Positions 1 to 5,436 are shown, counted from the stretch's first letter. The stretch: DNA of 8,093 nucleotides from CAYUIG01 sp964444685 (GCA_964444685.1 CAYUIG010000085.1:1-8093); one strand, 5' to 3'. The notes: generated by a model not told the origin, from the sequence alone. Numbers and translations: made by a program.

Positions 1-261
1 GAGGTCTATCTGAACGACAAGGAACAGCTGAAGCGGTTCGTGAACGTGGCGTTCGACCGGGTCAATGCCATGCTCACGGCCATGACGCCCGAGGATCTGA
101 TGGCCGAGGGTCGGCTCTTCGGACGCCTGCCGTTCCCCAAGTGGCAGGTCATCCAGGCGGCCTACGAGCACGGGATCTGGACCCTCGGCTCGACGGTGCC
201 CTATGTCCGGCTGCAGGGCGGTACACCGCACTCCTATGGGATCGTGCCGACCGGTGCATAA
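1..261 (+). CDS. DinB-superfamily protein, C-terminal part (5' truncated)
   Basis: The reading frame is open from base 1 with no stop upstream, so the gene starts outside the window; about 86 residues remain, ending at TAA 259-261. The tail contains an AYEHGIWTLGSTVPYVRL-like segment followed by a short Gly-rich loop and Pro/Ser-Tyr. This matches the last helix and C-terminal tail of DinB/YfiT four-helix-bundle proteins, where a His of this helix is the third ligand of a three-His metal site. DinB-fold proteins include thiol transferases and many uncharacterised stress-linked proteins, so substrate and role cannot be given. The first two metal ligands lie outside the window. The gene is separated from the next one by about 190 bases and is probably a separate transcription unit. 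The DinB assignment rests on recall of the family pattern. Confidence 0.75.
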   Translation, partial: EVYLNDKEQLKRFVNVAFDRVNAMLTAMTPEDLMAEGRLFGRLPFPKWQVIQAAYEHGIWTLGSTVPYVRLQGGTPHSYGIVPTGA

Positions 262-452
262 ACACACGGACCTTGCGCCGGGCCCTGCCGGGCCGACAGG
301 ATCATCCCGGACGCCCGGACCGCGGCCGCCACCCGAAGCCGGGGCCGGACACTGAAAGTCCGCTCGAGGCCCTGGTTCGCGCATGATGGTTGGCTGCACT
401 CCCGCCGGCTGACCGGTCCGCGGGCGCGAACCACAGGACGGGCTCTCGATCG
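262..452. other. Intergenic region with likely promoter of the porin operon
   Basis: These 191 bases separate the DinB-family gene from the porin operon. A short GC stem (GGCCC 281-285 / GGGCC 290-294, 4-base loop) lies 20 bases after the DinB stop but has no T-tract, so it is at best a weak terminator. I see no convincing -35/-10 pair, although a promoter for the three-gene unit is expected here. The open frame that continues upstream of the porin ATG through part of this stretch would put about 21 polar residues in front of the signal peptide, so I do not count it as coding. Confidence 0.35.
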
Positions 453-1499
453 ATGCGACGTACGCTCGTGTTTGCGGCACTCCTTGCGCTCCCGGCGGCT
501 CCCGCCGGGGCGCAGGAGCATCTCACGGCGCCGATCCGCCTCATGCTGCTCGGGGATGCGACCTGGCGCACGACGGAGCGGGACAGCGCGGAAGGCTTCT
601 CGCTCGGCCAGCTCGTCGCCCACCTGAACGCCGGGCTCACCGACCGGCTCACGATGACCACCGAGGCCACGCTCACCTCGCGTGCGTCCGGGGCGGCGGC
701 CACGATCGAACGGATCATCCTGGCGTATCACTTCTCCGACGCGTTCCGCCTCTCGGCAGGTCGCTACCATACGCCGATCTCGTTCTGGAACGTGCACTAC
801 CATCACGGTTCCTGGCTCCAGACCACGATCGAGCGGCCCTATACCGTGCGTTACGGCTCGCCGATCGTGCCCGTGCACTTCAACGGCCTGCTCGCGAGCG
901 GCACTGTGACCTCCGGCGCGAGCACATTCTCCTGGGACCTCGGCTTCGGGAACGGCCGCCAGCTCGACCTCTCTTCCCCGGGCGATGCCGGGGACGTAAA
1001 CGACAAGGCCGCCTTCCTTGCCGGCGCCCGGTACCGTCCTTCACTGCTGGGTGGACTCGAAATCGGCGTGCACGGGTATCTGGATGAGGTGATGAGCGAG
1101 GACATCGGCGCCGACGTCGACGAACGCATCGTCGGCGCGCACCTGGTGTGGCTCTCGAACCCCGAGATCCTGATCGAGTACTTCAACTTCCATCACGACG
1201 CCGAGGGCGCAGCCGATGCGACGACGTCGCAGGCGGCCTACGGCCAGATCGGCTGGCGCATCCCCGGCGCAACATCGTTCCAGCCGTACGTGCGCTGGGA
1301 AACGATCGACATCGCGGAGGGCGATGCACTCTTCCCGGAAACGTGGGACTACGACGGCTTCGTCGGCGGCCTGCGCTGGGACTTCGCCGACTTCGGCGCG
1401 CTCAAGGGTGAGGTGCGCTCCGAGCGCTTCCGGGGCGATGGGCGCGCGCTCTCGGTGCTGTTCAATGCATCGTTCGTAGTGCCCAACATCATCGAGTAG
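453..1499 (+). CDS. Porin-like outer-membrane beta-barrel protein
   Basis: This is a 348-residue protein predicted to sit in the outer membrane. I chose ATG 453 because it places a clean signal peptide at the N-terminus (MRR, hydrophobic run, cleavage after AGA at about residue 20); the frame is open further upstream from a TTG at 390, but that would bury the signal. The mature part is made of alternating polar/hydrophobic strands rich in Gly and aromatics, as in barrels. The stretch around residues 101-130 (GRYHTPISFWNVHYHHGSWLQ) resembles a conserved segment in porin-like proteins of the 'GR.HTP.gyWN..yHHG' kind. The C-terminus (VLFNASFVVPNIIE) is not a textbook beta-signal ending in F/W. 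The Shine-Dalgarno is weak. It is the first gene of a coupled three-gene unit, with the next ATG starting on the base after its TAG. Substrate unknown. Confidence 0.8.
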   Translation: MRRTLVFAALLALPAAPAGAQEHLTAPIRLMLLGDATWRTTERDSAEGFSLGQLVAHLNAGLTDRLTMTTEATLTSRASGAAATIERIILAYHFSDAFRLSAGRYHTPISFWNVHYHHGSWLQTTIERPYTVRYGSPIVPVHFNGLLASGTVTSGASTFSWDLGFGNGRQLDLSSPGDAGDVNDKAAFLAGARYRPSLLGGLEIGVHGYLDEVMSEDIGADVDERIVGAHLVWLSNPEILIEYFNFHHDAEGAADATTSQAAYGQIGWRIPGATSFQPYVRWETIDIAEGDALFPETWDYDGFVGGLRWDFADFGALKGEVRSERFRGDGRALSVLFNASFVVPNIIE

Positions 1500-2000
1500 A
1501 TGACGATGTACGCACGCTGCTTCCGAACGATCGCACTGCTCGCGCTCCTCGCCGGCGTCCTCGCCGCGCCCGCCGCCGCACAGCGGCCGGCCGCGCGCCG
1601 CGAAGCCGTCGCGATCGTCGTGCACCCCGACGCTGCGGTGTCCGAGCTTTCCCTCGATCAGCTCCGCCGGATCTTCATGGCCGACCAGCAGTTCTGGCCG
1701 GACGGCTCGCGCGTCACGCTGCTCGTGCGCGCGCCCGTCGCCTACGAGCGCGACGTCGTGCTGAACATCATCTACCGGATGTCCGAGGACGAATTCCGGA
1801 AGTACTGGGTCGGGAAGATGTTCCGCGCGGAGGTGCCGGCAGGCCCGAAGATCGTCTACTCGAGCGAGATGGCGAGCGAACTCGTCACGGCCATTCCCGG
1901 CGCGATCGCGTTCGTGCCGGCCGGTGACGTCGCACCCGGCGCCAAGGTCCTGCGCATCGATGGCCGCCTGCCCGGCGATGCCGGGTATCCCCTGCGATGA
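1500..2000 (+). CDS. Short secreted PstS-type substrate-binding-like protein
   Basis: This 166-residue protein carries a signal peptide (hydrophobic residues 10-22, cleavage near AAA|Q at 27). The rest reads as the phosphate-binding-protein-like domain (PBP_like_2 / PstS superfamily): 'VAIVVHP', 'LSLDQLRRIFMADQQFWPDGSRVTLL', then 'FRKYWVGKMFRAEVPAGPKIVYSSEMASELVTAIPGAIAFVP' and a terminal 'RIDGRLPGDAGYPLR'. Full PstS proteins are about 300-350 residues, so this is the short single-unit type seen next to porins or sensor proteins rather than a full transporter subunit. There is no Cys at the cleavage site, so it is periplasmic and not a lipoprotein. It starts immediately after the porin stop and overlaps the next gene by ATGA, which implies translational coupling. 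No permease or ATPase gene is adjacent. Ligand (phosphate or another oxyanion) is inferred from family only. Confidence 0.82.
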   Translation: MTMYARCFRTIALLALLAGVLAAPAAAQRPAARREAVAIVVHPDAAVSELSLDQLRRIFMADQQFWPDGSRVTLLVRAPVAYERDVVLNIIYRMSEDEFRKYWVGKMFRAEVPAGPKIVYSSEMASELVTAIPGAIAFVPAGDVAPGAKVLRIDGRLPGDAGYPLR

Positions 2001-2701
2001 CGGTCCGGGCGCCGCAGAAGCGCGAATCCTCGCCGAAGCCGGCCGCCCCTTCGCAACCCAAGGCGCAGCGAATCTTCTCCGCGGAGTGGCTGCCGCGCAT
2101 TTTCGTCGAGTCCGGTCTGATCGTGATCTCGATTCTCGTGGCGCTCGCGGTCAACGAGTACGAACGCAACCGCGAGGATGCAGAACTCGCCATGCAGGCG
2201 CTCGCAGAGTTCCAGCGGGAAATCCGGCAGAACCGCGCACGCCTCGAAGACGTTGGCCCCTACCGGCGAGGACTGCGCGAAGTGATCGCGCGCATGGCCG
2301 AGGAAGGGTCCATCCGTTCGAGCGACGACTTCCAGGCCACCATCGGTCTCGATGGCCTGCGACCCGCCTTCCTCACGTCCACCGCGTGGGAGACCGCTCT
2401 GACCACTGGAGCGCTTCCGCACATCGATTTCGACATCGTTACTGCGCTGTCGCTCACCTACTCGCTGCAGCAGCGCGCCGAGGAGATCAGCCGCACCGGC
2501 ATGCCCGCACTAGCGCGCGGCCAGTACGTCGATGGCGGCCAGATCAATGGCGCGCTCAGCGAAGTCACCGTCTACCTCGGCGAGCTGGGTCGCGCCGAGG
2601 CGGAGCTGCTCGCCGCCTACGAAGAGGTGCTGCGCATCCTCGATGAGGCGGCCGTGATTGCTCCCGGTGACTCCGCAACGCCGACGGTACCGCATCCCTG
2701 A
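1997..2701 (+). CDS. Single-span membrane protein with coiled coil, function unknown
   Basis: The protein has 234 residues. Residues 1-30 are a basic, Pro/Lys-rich cytoplasmic-type tail. Residues 34-53 (FVESGLIVISILVALAVNEY region) form one hydrophobic span. Residues 55-100 are a charged Glu/Arg-rich helix typical of a coiled coil. The rest is mostly helical with a conserved-looking 'FLTSTAWETALTTGALPHID' segment at about 127-146. That layout (N-terminal anchor, 'ALAVNE..R.r' exit, helical periplasmic domain) recalls uncharacterised single-TM proteins such as the DUF6090-type group, but this is recall and no function follows from it. The ATG overlaps the stop of the preceding binding-protein gene by four bases, so it is translationally coupled and likely works with the porin and binding protein. 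The C-terminus (PGDSATPTVPHP) is short and disordered-looking. Confidence 0.75.
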   Translation: MTVRAPQKRESSPKPAAPSQPKAQRIFSAEWLPRIFVESGLIVISILVALAVNEYERNREDAELAMQALAEFQREIRQNRARLEDVGPYRRGLREVIARMAEEGSIRSSDDFQATIGLDGLRPAFLTSTAWETALTTGALPHIDFDIVTALSLTYSLQQRAEEISRTGMPALARGQYVDGGQINGALSEVTVYLGELGRAEAELLAAYEEVLRILDEAAVIAPGDSATPTVPHP

Positions 2702-2727
2702 ATCGGTGGGCGGCCGGTGGGGTACGG

Positions 2728-2802
2728 CGGGGACTCACGGCGGGCGACTGACAGCGGGCGACACACTCGGGCGACCTACTGCGGGATTTTCATGCGGGCG
2801 GG
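2728..2802. repeat. Left array of degenerate GGGCGAC 13-14-bp repeats
   Basis: Exact GGGCGAC heptamers start at 2742, 2756 and 2769, i.e. spaced 14 and 13 bases. Degenerate copies follow the same pitch at 2728 (cggggac), 2783 (gggattt) and 2796 (gggcggg). The spacer after the first exact copy (TGACAGC) resembles the reverse complement of the right-hand spacers (CTGTGAC). The array is therefore the inverted, more decayed counterpart of the right array. Confidence 0.7.
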
Positions 2803-2957
2803 GTCACTTCGAGTTAGTGCCCGCTAGCACCATGCAATGCTATCAGCAGCTCGATCGGCACATCCAGCGTCGAGTTCTCGGTCGAGCACGTGATCAGGCG
2901 GTGGTCGTTGCCGGTCCCGCTGCACCCGGTGGCGATTCCGGCATTCGCGCAGCCCTG

Positions 2958-2974
2958 CCGGCAATAATTGCCGG
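2958..2974. repeat. Near-perfect palindrome CCGGCAAT-A-ATTGCCGG
   Basis: Two perfect 8-base arms (2958-2965 and 2967-2974) are separated by a single A. A related half (CGGCGAT-T-ATTGCCG) recurs at 3019-3033 inside the next hairpin, so the motif appears twice in the core. It could be a protein-binding operator-like dyad or a cruciform. Confidence 0.75.
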
Positions 2975-3008
2975 TTCGCTTGCTCAGGCAACAAACGCGG
3001 TCGCGCGA

Positions 3009-3043
3009 GCAGTCCAAGCGGCGATTATTGCCGGTTGGACTGC
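3009..3043. repeat. Long hairpin: 9-bp stem with inner CGGC/GCCG stem
   Basis: Arms GCAGTCCAA (3009-3017) and TTGGACTGC (3035-3043) are perfect complements. After a G-G mismatch (3018/3034) the stem continues as CGGC (3019-3022) / GCCG (3030-3033) around GATTATT. The structure forms equally well on either strand. It lacks a following T-tract, so it is not a standard intrinsic terminator, though it could slow or stop convergent transcription. Confidence 0.75.
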
Positions 3044-3049
3044 CTACGA

Positions 3050-3061
3050 CGCGATATCGCG
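3050..3061. repeat. 12-bp perfect palindrome CGCGATATCGCG
   Basis: Bases 3050-3061 read the same on both strands with no spacer. The palindrome lies six bases after the 9-bp-arm hairpin, in the same core. Its role is unknown. Confidence 0.7.
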
Positions 3062-3098
3062 AGTGAATGCAATTGTACCGGCAAAGCCAGACCCCGCA

Positions 3099-3224
3099 GT
3101 TACCCGCCGTTGGTAGCCCGAAGTAAGTCGCCCGCCGTAAGTCGCCCGTCACAGGTCGCCCGCCGTTAGTCGCCCGTCACAGGTCGCCCCTCACAGGTCG
3201 CCCCTCACAGGTCGCCCGCACTAT
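3099..3224. repeat. Right array: nine exact 14-bp tandem repeats, GTCGCCCGYCRYAR
   Basis: GTCGCCC starts at 3127, 3141, 3155, 3169, 3183, 3197 and 3211, with no deviation from a 14-base period. Two decayed copies keep the register at 3099 (gttaccc) and 3113 (gtagccc). The spacers alternate between two types, CCGTAA/CCGTTA and TCACAG: units 3 and 5 carry the first, units 4 and 6 the second. Units 7 and 8 are identical (gtcgcccctcacag). This suggests a 28-bp higher-order unit followed by a recent single-unit duplication. The last unit contains the histidine kinase stop codon (3221-3223), so the array reaches the coding sequence. Confidence 0.85.
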
Positions 3225-4378
3225 CCTACGGCCGGCACCGTAAAATGCACGGTCGTGCCCACCACCGTGTCGGTGTCGAGCCAGATGGCGCCGCCGTGGG
3301 CTTCGACGATGCCGCGGCAGATGGAAAGGCCCAGACCCGTGCCCGCCCGTTCGGTGTCGCCACCGCGCCAGAAGCCTTCGAACACATGCGCGCGCTCGGC
3401 GGATGGGATGCCGGGGCCATCGTCGGCCACGCTGAAGCAGACCTGGTCGCCCGCGCGCCGTGCGGAGATTCGCACCGACTGACCCGGTGTCGCGAAACGC
3501 AGGGCGTTCGACAGGAGATTGTCCAGAACCTGAACGATGCGGCCGGGGTCGGCGTGCACGATCAGACCATCGGGCACGCCGGCCGTGTCGAGCGTGATCC
3601 TCTGCGCATCGGCGAGGGAGCGAATCGCGGAAACCGCCTGGTCGACGATGCGGTCCGCGCTGGCTTCGACCGGCACGACACGCAGGCCGCCCTTCCGGAT
3701 GCTCGCCGCATCGAGCAGATCGCCGATGAGGTGATGCATGCGGTCCGCCGCACTCCGGATCAGGCGGAGCTGCGCCACGCGCTGATCGGGCTGCAGCTCC
3801 GTCTCGAGGAGCAGTGACGCCGCGGACAGCACGACGTTGAGCGGATTGCGCAGGTCGTGGCTGACGATCGCGAGCACCTGCTCGCGGTCCTGCGCGGCCC
3901 GTTCCGCGGCCTCGCGCGCGGCACGCTGTTCGGCCGCGAGCGTTTCCTCGTTGCTGCAATCGTACGAGATGCCTACGACGCCGATGATGTTGCCCTGGGC
4001 ATCGCGGATCGGCGAGTCGGTGATGCGGGCGAGGAATCGGCTTCCGTCGCGTCGCTTCACGGTGAACTTCCCTTCCCAGCTCTCCCCGCGGGCGACCTGC
4101 GCCATGATCTCCGCGGCCTGCTCCCCCAGCTCCGGCGCAGGCGTCACTTCCATGATGGAGCGGTCGGTGACATCCTCCGCGAGCCAGCCGTACAGCTTCT
4201 CAGCGCCGCGGTTCCAGTAGCGGATGCGGCCCTCGAGATCGGTCGCGATGACGGCCTGGTCGACCGCGGCGAGCAGCTCCGCCTTGAAGCGAATGCGCTC
4301 GTAGGCGTGCCGCAGCTCCTCGGACTGGAGGGCGGAGCGAGGGACGGGACGGGACGATTCGGTCGCGGTGTCGGTCAT
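3221..4378 (-). CDS. Soluble PAS-domain sensor histidine kinase
   Basis: This 385-residue kinase would autophosphorylate on His and pass phosphate to an unseen response regulator. An N-terminal helix leads into a PAS domain at about residues 33-148 ('AVIATDLEGRIRYWNRGAEKLYGW' and the PAC end 'DAQGNIIGVVGISYDCSNE'). A short coiled-coil linker follows, then HisKA at 164-230 with the H-box VSHDLRNPL (phospho-acceptor H174). HATPase_c follows with N-box DNLLSNA (286-292), G1 box DDGPGIP (319-325) and G2 box GTGLGLS (346-352). All catalytic motifs are intact. No membrane span or signal peptide is seen, so it is cytosolic. I chose ATG 4378 because the 47 extra residues possible upstream are Pro/Arg/Gly-rich and overlap the divergent promoter region. 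No response regulator is adjacent. The PAS ligand is unknown. Confidence 0.92.
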   Translation of the reverse strand: MTDTATESSRPVPRSALQSEELRHAYERIRFKAELLAAVDQAVIATDLEGRIRYWNRGAEKLYGWLAEDVTDRSIMEVTPAPELGEQAAEIMAQVARGESWEGKFTVKRRDGSRFLARITDSPIRDAQGNIIGVVGISYDCSNEETLAAEQRAAREAAERAAQDREQVLAIVSHDLRNPLNVVLSAASLLLETELQPDQRVAQLRLIRSAADRMHHLIGDLLDAASIRKGGLRVVPVEASADRIVDQAVSAIRSLADAQRITLDTAGVPDGLIVHADPGRIVQVLDNLLSNALRFATPGQSVRISARRAGDQVCFSVADDGPGIPSAERAHVFEGFWRGGDTERAGTGLGLSICRGIVEAHGGAIWLDTDTVVGTTVHFTVPAVG

Positions 4379-4512
4379 TGGGGTAACCGCAGGTCGAGAT
4401 AGCGAATCGTCTTCGTATGATAGCCCGGCCGTCCCCCGGATGCCAACGCAGGCCGCTCGTCCCGGGCGGCGTCCCGGCCTATCTTCCGGGCGACCCGCCT
4501 CCGGGAGGAGCC
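4379..4512. promoter_or_regulatory. Divergent promoter region between kinase and cupin genes
   Basis: These 134 bases lie between the two divergent starts and must hold both promoters if the genes are separately transcribed. A TATGAT hexamer at 4416-4421 is a possible -10 on the + strand, but no good -35 sits 16-18 bases upstream; TATCTT at 4480-4485 is a second weak candidate. The part nearest the cupin is GC-rich with several CCCGG/CCGGG dyads (for example 4473-4477 and 4486-4490) that could fold in the leader RNA. Confidence 0.3.
4504..4510 (+). promoter_or_regulatory. Ribosome-binding site of the cupin gene
   Basis: GGAGGAG lies two bases before ATG 4513, with its AGGAG core also close to the start. 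This is the strongest Shine-Dalgarno in the window and fixes the start at 4513 rather than the upstream in-frame ATG at 4417 area. Confidence 0.6.
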
Positions 4513-4872
4513 ATGCCATCGATCGACAGACCGCTCTCGGGACCCGTCCTCACCTTCGACCTGGTCGAGGAGCTCCAGCGTACGGACGATCCCGCGATCG
4601 TGGAGCGGAGTGGCCGGAATGCGCGCACACTGCTGAAGGAAGGACCGCTCCGCGTTACCCTCATCGTCGTCGGCCCGGGCGGCGCGATCCCGGAGCACGA
4701 GGCAGAAGGACCGATCACGTTGCAGGGCGTGCGTGGCTCCATCCGTTTCCACGCCGAAGGGCGCGACTATGAGCTCGGGCCGGGCCAGATGCTGTCGGCC
4801 GGCCCCGGCGTACAGCACAGCGTGTCGTCGGAGTCCGGCGGTGCGTTTCTGCTGACGGTGGTGCAGCCCTAG
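4513..4872 (+). CDS. Small single-domain cupin protein
   Basis: This 119-residue protein is one cupin beta-barrel. Motif 1 is seen as 'GGAIPEHEAEGPITLQGVRGSIRF' (residues 56-79, candidate metal ligand H62 with E63/E65). Motif 2 is 'LGPGQMLSAGPGVQHSV' (88-104, H102). The classical motif 1 has two His (HxH); here the second is replaced by Glu, so the metal site, if present, is reduced. The family is the 'cupin domain-containing protein' type often found in soil bacteria as stand-alone genes, some of them enzymes and some ligand-binding regulators. There is no signal peptide, so it is cytosolic. A strong GGAGGAG precedes the ATG. It is divergent from the kinase and ends six bases before the convergent beta-barrel gene. 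Substrate unknown. Confidence 0.85.
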   Translation: MPSIDRPLSGPVLTFDLVEELQRTDDPAIVERSGRNARTLLKEGPLRVTLIVVGPGGAIPEHEAEGPITLQGVRGSIRFHAEGRDYELGPGQMLSAGPGVQHSVSSESGGAFLLTVVQP

Positions 4873-4878
4873 ACGGTT

Positions 4879-5424
4879 TCAGTCCCTGCTGCCGCCGGCC
4901 AGCCAGACGAATCCTGCATTGAGTGCGAACGCGGTTCTGTCGTCGAAGGGCGAAGAGAGCAGCCCCTGGAATGCACGTCCCTCGACTCGAATGGCTGCAC
5001 GCGGCGCCACGCGGAGATCTGCACCGACGCCAATGATGCGGCCTGTACCCCTGCCTACAGGCACGAGCAGCCGCGCGAGCGGACGCACGGCTCCTTCCAT
5101 CGATGTGAACGTAGCACCGAACGCTGCCATCGCACTCCAGTCGTACGAGCTCGAACCGCCGGGGCTGCCCACGACGAGCGTCTGATCGAGGCGCTGTCGA
5201 ACTCCCGAGAATTCGAAGCCGAGCAACGTCACGTCCGAGATCCGCCACGACGCGCCGGCCGACACGAAGGGCAAGTCGTCGCTGTTGTCACGCATGAACG
5301 TGAATACGCCACTCGTCACAGCGACCATCACCTCCGTCGGGCCATCCGACTCCTGAGCCTGGATTCCCTCCGGGAAACAGACAGCGGCAGCTGCGATCAG
5401 AAACGCGGATATCGATCGTCGCAT
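4879..5424 (-). CDS. Small secreted outer-membrane beta-barrel-like protein
   Basis: This 181-residue protein has a signal peptide (MRR, hydrophobic residues 5-17, cleavage near IQA|QES at about 23). The mature region is built of alternating strands with Gly/aromatic patterning ('VMVAVTSGVFTFM', 'FVSAGASWRISDVTLLGFEFSGVRQ', 'DWSAMAAFGATFTS', 'AFALNAGFVWLAGG'), consistent with an 8-stranded OmpA/OmpW-sized barrel. I recognise no specific family. ATG 5424 is preferred to the in-frame TTG at 5427 because AGGA (minus strand, 5433-5430) lies five bases before it. Only 12 bases separate it from the stop of the oxidoreductase gene upstream, so the two are probably one operon, although the link between a cytoplasmic-type enzyme and a barrel protein is unclear. 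Confidence 0.7.
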   Translation of the reverse strand: MRRSISAFLIAAAAVCFPEGIQAQESDGPTEVMVAVTSGVFTFMRDNSDDLPFVSAGASWRISDVTLLGFEFSGVRQRLDQTLVVGSPGGSSSYDWSAMAAFGATFTSMEGAVRPLARLLVPVGRGTGRIIGVGADLRVAPRAAIRVEGRAFQGLLSSPFDDRTAFALNAGFVWLAGGSRD

Positions 5425-5429
5425 CAAAT

Positions 5430-5433
5430 TCCT
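5430..5433 (-). promoter_or_regulatory. Ribosome-binding site deciding the barrel gene start
   Basis: The minus strand reads GCAGGAATTTG directly before ATG 5424. The AGGA core is five bases from that ATG and only two from the alternative TTG, which favours the ATG. Confidence 0.5.
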
Positions 5434-5436
5434 GCT

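Larger units (their letters stand above)
2803..3098. other. Core of the repeat element, rich in inverted repeats
   Basis: This core has visibly more A/T-containing palindromes than the flanking genes. Perfect inverted repeats seen by eye are 2958-2974, 3009-3043 and 3050-3061, listed separately. A minus-strand open frame (GTG at 3152 to TAA at 2814, 112 residues, 10 Cys) crosses the core; its last 45 or so codons have GC-rich third positions like real genes here, but it starts inside the tandem repeats and matches no family I recognise. A plus-strand open frame also crosses, beginning inside the preceding gene. I do not call either as a gene. Confidence 0.4.
2728..3224. mobile_element. Candidate non-autonomous repeat element with inverted tandem-repeat ends
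   Basis: Between the convergent 3' ends of the membrane-protein gene and the histidine kinase lies a bounded structure. A left array of GGGCGAC-type units and a right array of the reverse-complement GTCGCCC-type units, both on a ~14-bp pitch, flank a ~300-bp core containing several perfect inverted repeats. No transposase is encoded. The architecture resembles a MITE or a REP/BIME-like dispersed element placed between converging genes, where insertion is tolerated. I could not identify target-site duplications with confidence, and mobility is inference from form alone. It could instead be a local tandem expansion or a double-stranded transcription-stop/structured-RNA region. Confidence 0.35.

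Noticed and set aside
234..1625. Long minus-strand open frames opposite the porin gene (about 214, 138, 111 and 194 codons)
   Set aside because: Arg/Pro-rich composition typical of antisense frames in high-GC DNA. The + strand frame has a signal peptide, barrel pattern and a coupled downstream gene.
1924..2646. Open frame of about 240 codons in another + frame over the membrane-protein gene
   Set aside because: Arg/Ala/His-rich low-complexity peptide with no domain. The 1997-2701 frame has a TM span, a coiled coil and an ATGA coupling to the gene before it.
3009..3043. Rho-independent terminator
   Set aside because: The stem is strong but neither strand has a T-run following it.
2658..3116. 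+ strand frame of 152 codons spanning the 3' end of the membrane-protein gene and the repeat core
   Set aside because: It begins inside the coding sequence of the preceding gene, translates the left repeat array into low-complexity sequence, and has no Shine-Dalgarno or domain.
3099..3224. CRISPR array
   Set aside because: The period is a constant 14 bases with no 30-ish-base unique spacers, the variable part is only seven bases and of two recurring types, and there are no cas genes.
3177..4402. Other long frames over the kinase (260 codons in another minus frame; 190 and 181 codons on the + strand)
   Set aside because: They overlap intact kinase boxes (H, N, G1, G2) read in the true frame and have shadow-like composition.
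4090..4494. Extra copies of GGGCGAC at 4090-4096 (in the kinase) and 4488-4494 (cupin leader) as outlying repeat units
   Set aside because: Single heptamers with no 14-base partner; expected by chance in DNA this GC-rich.
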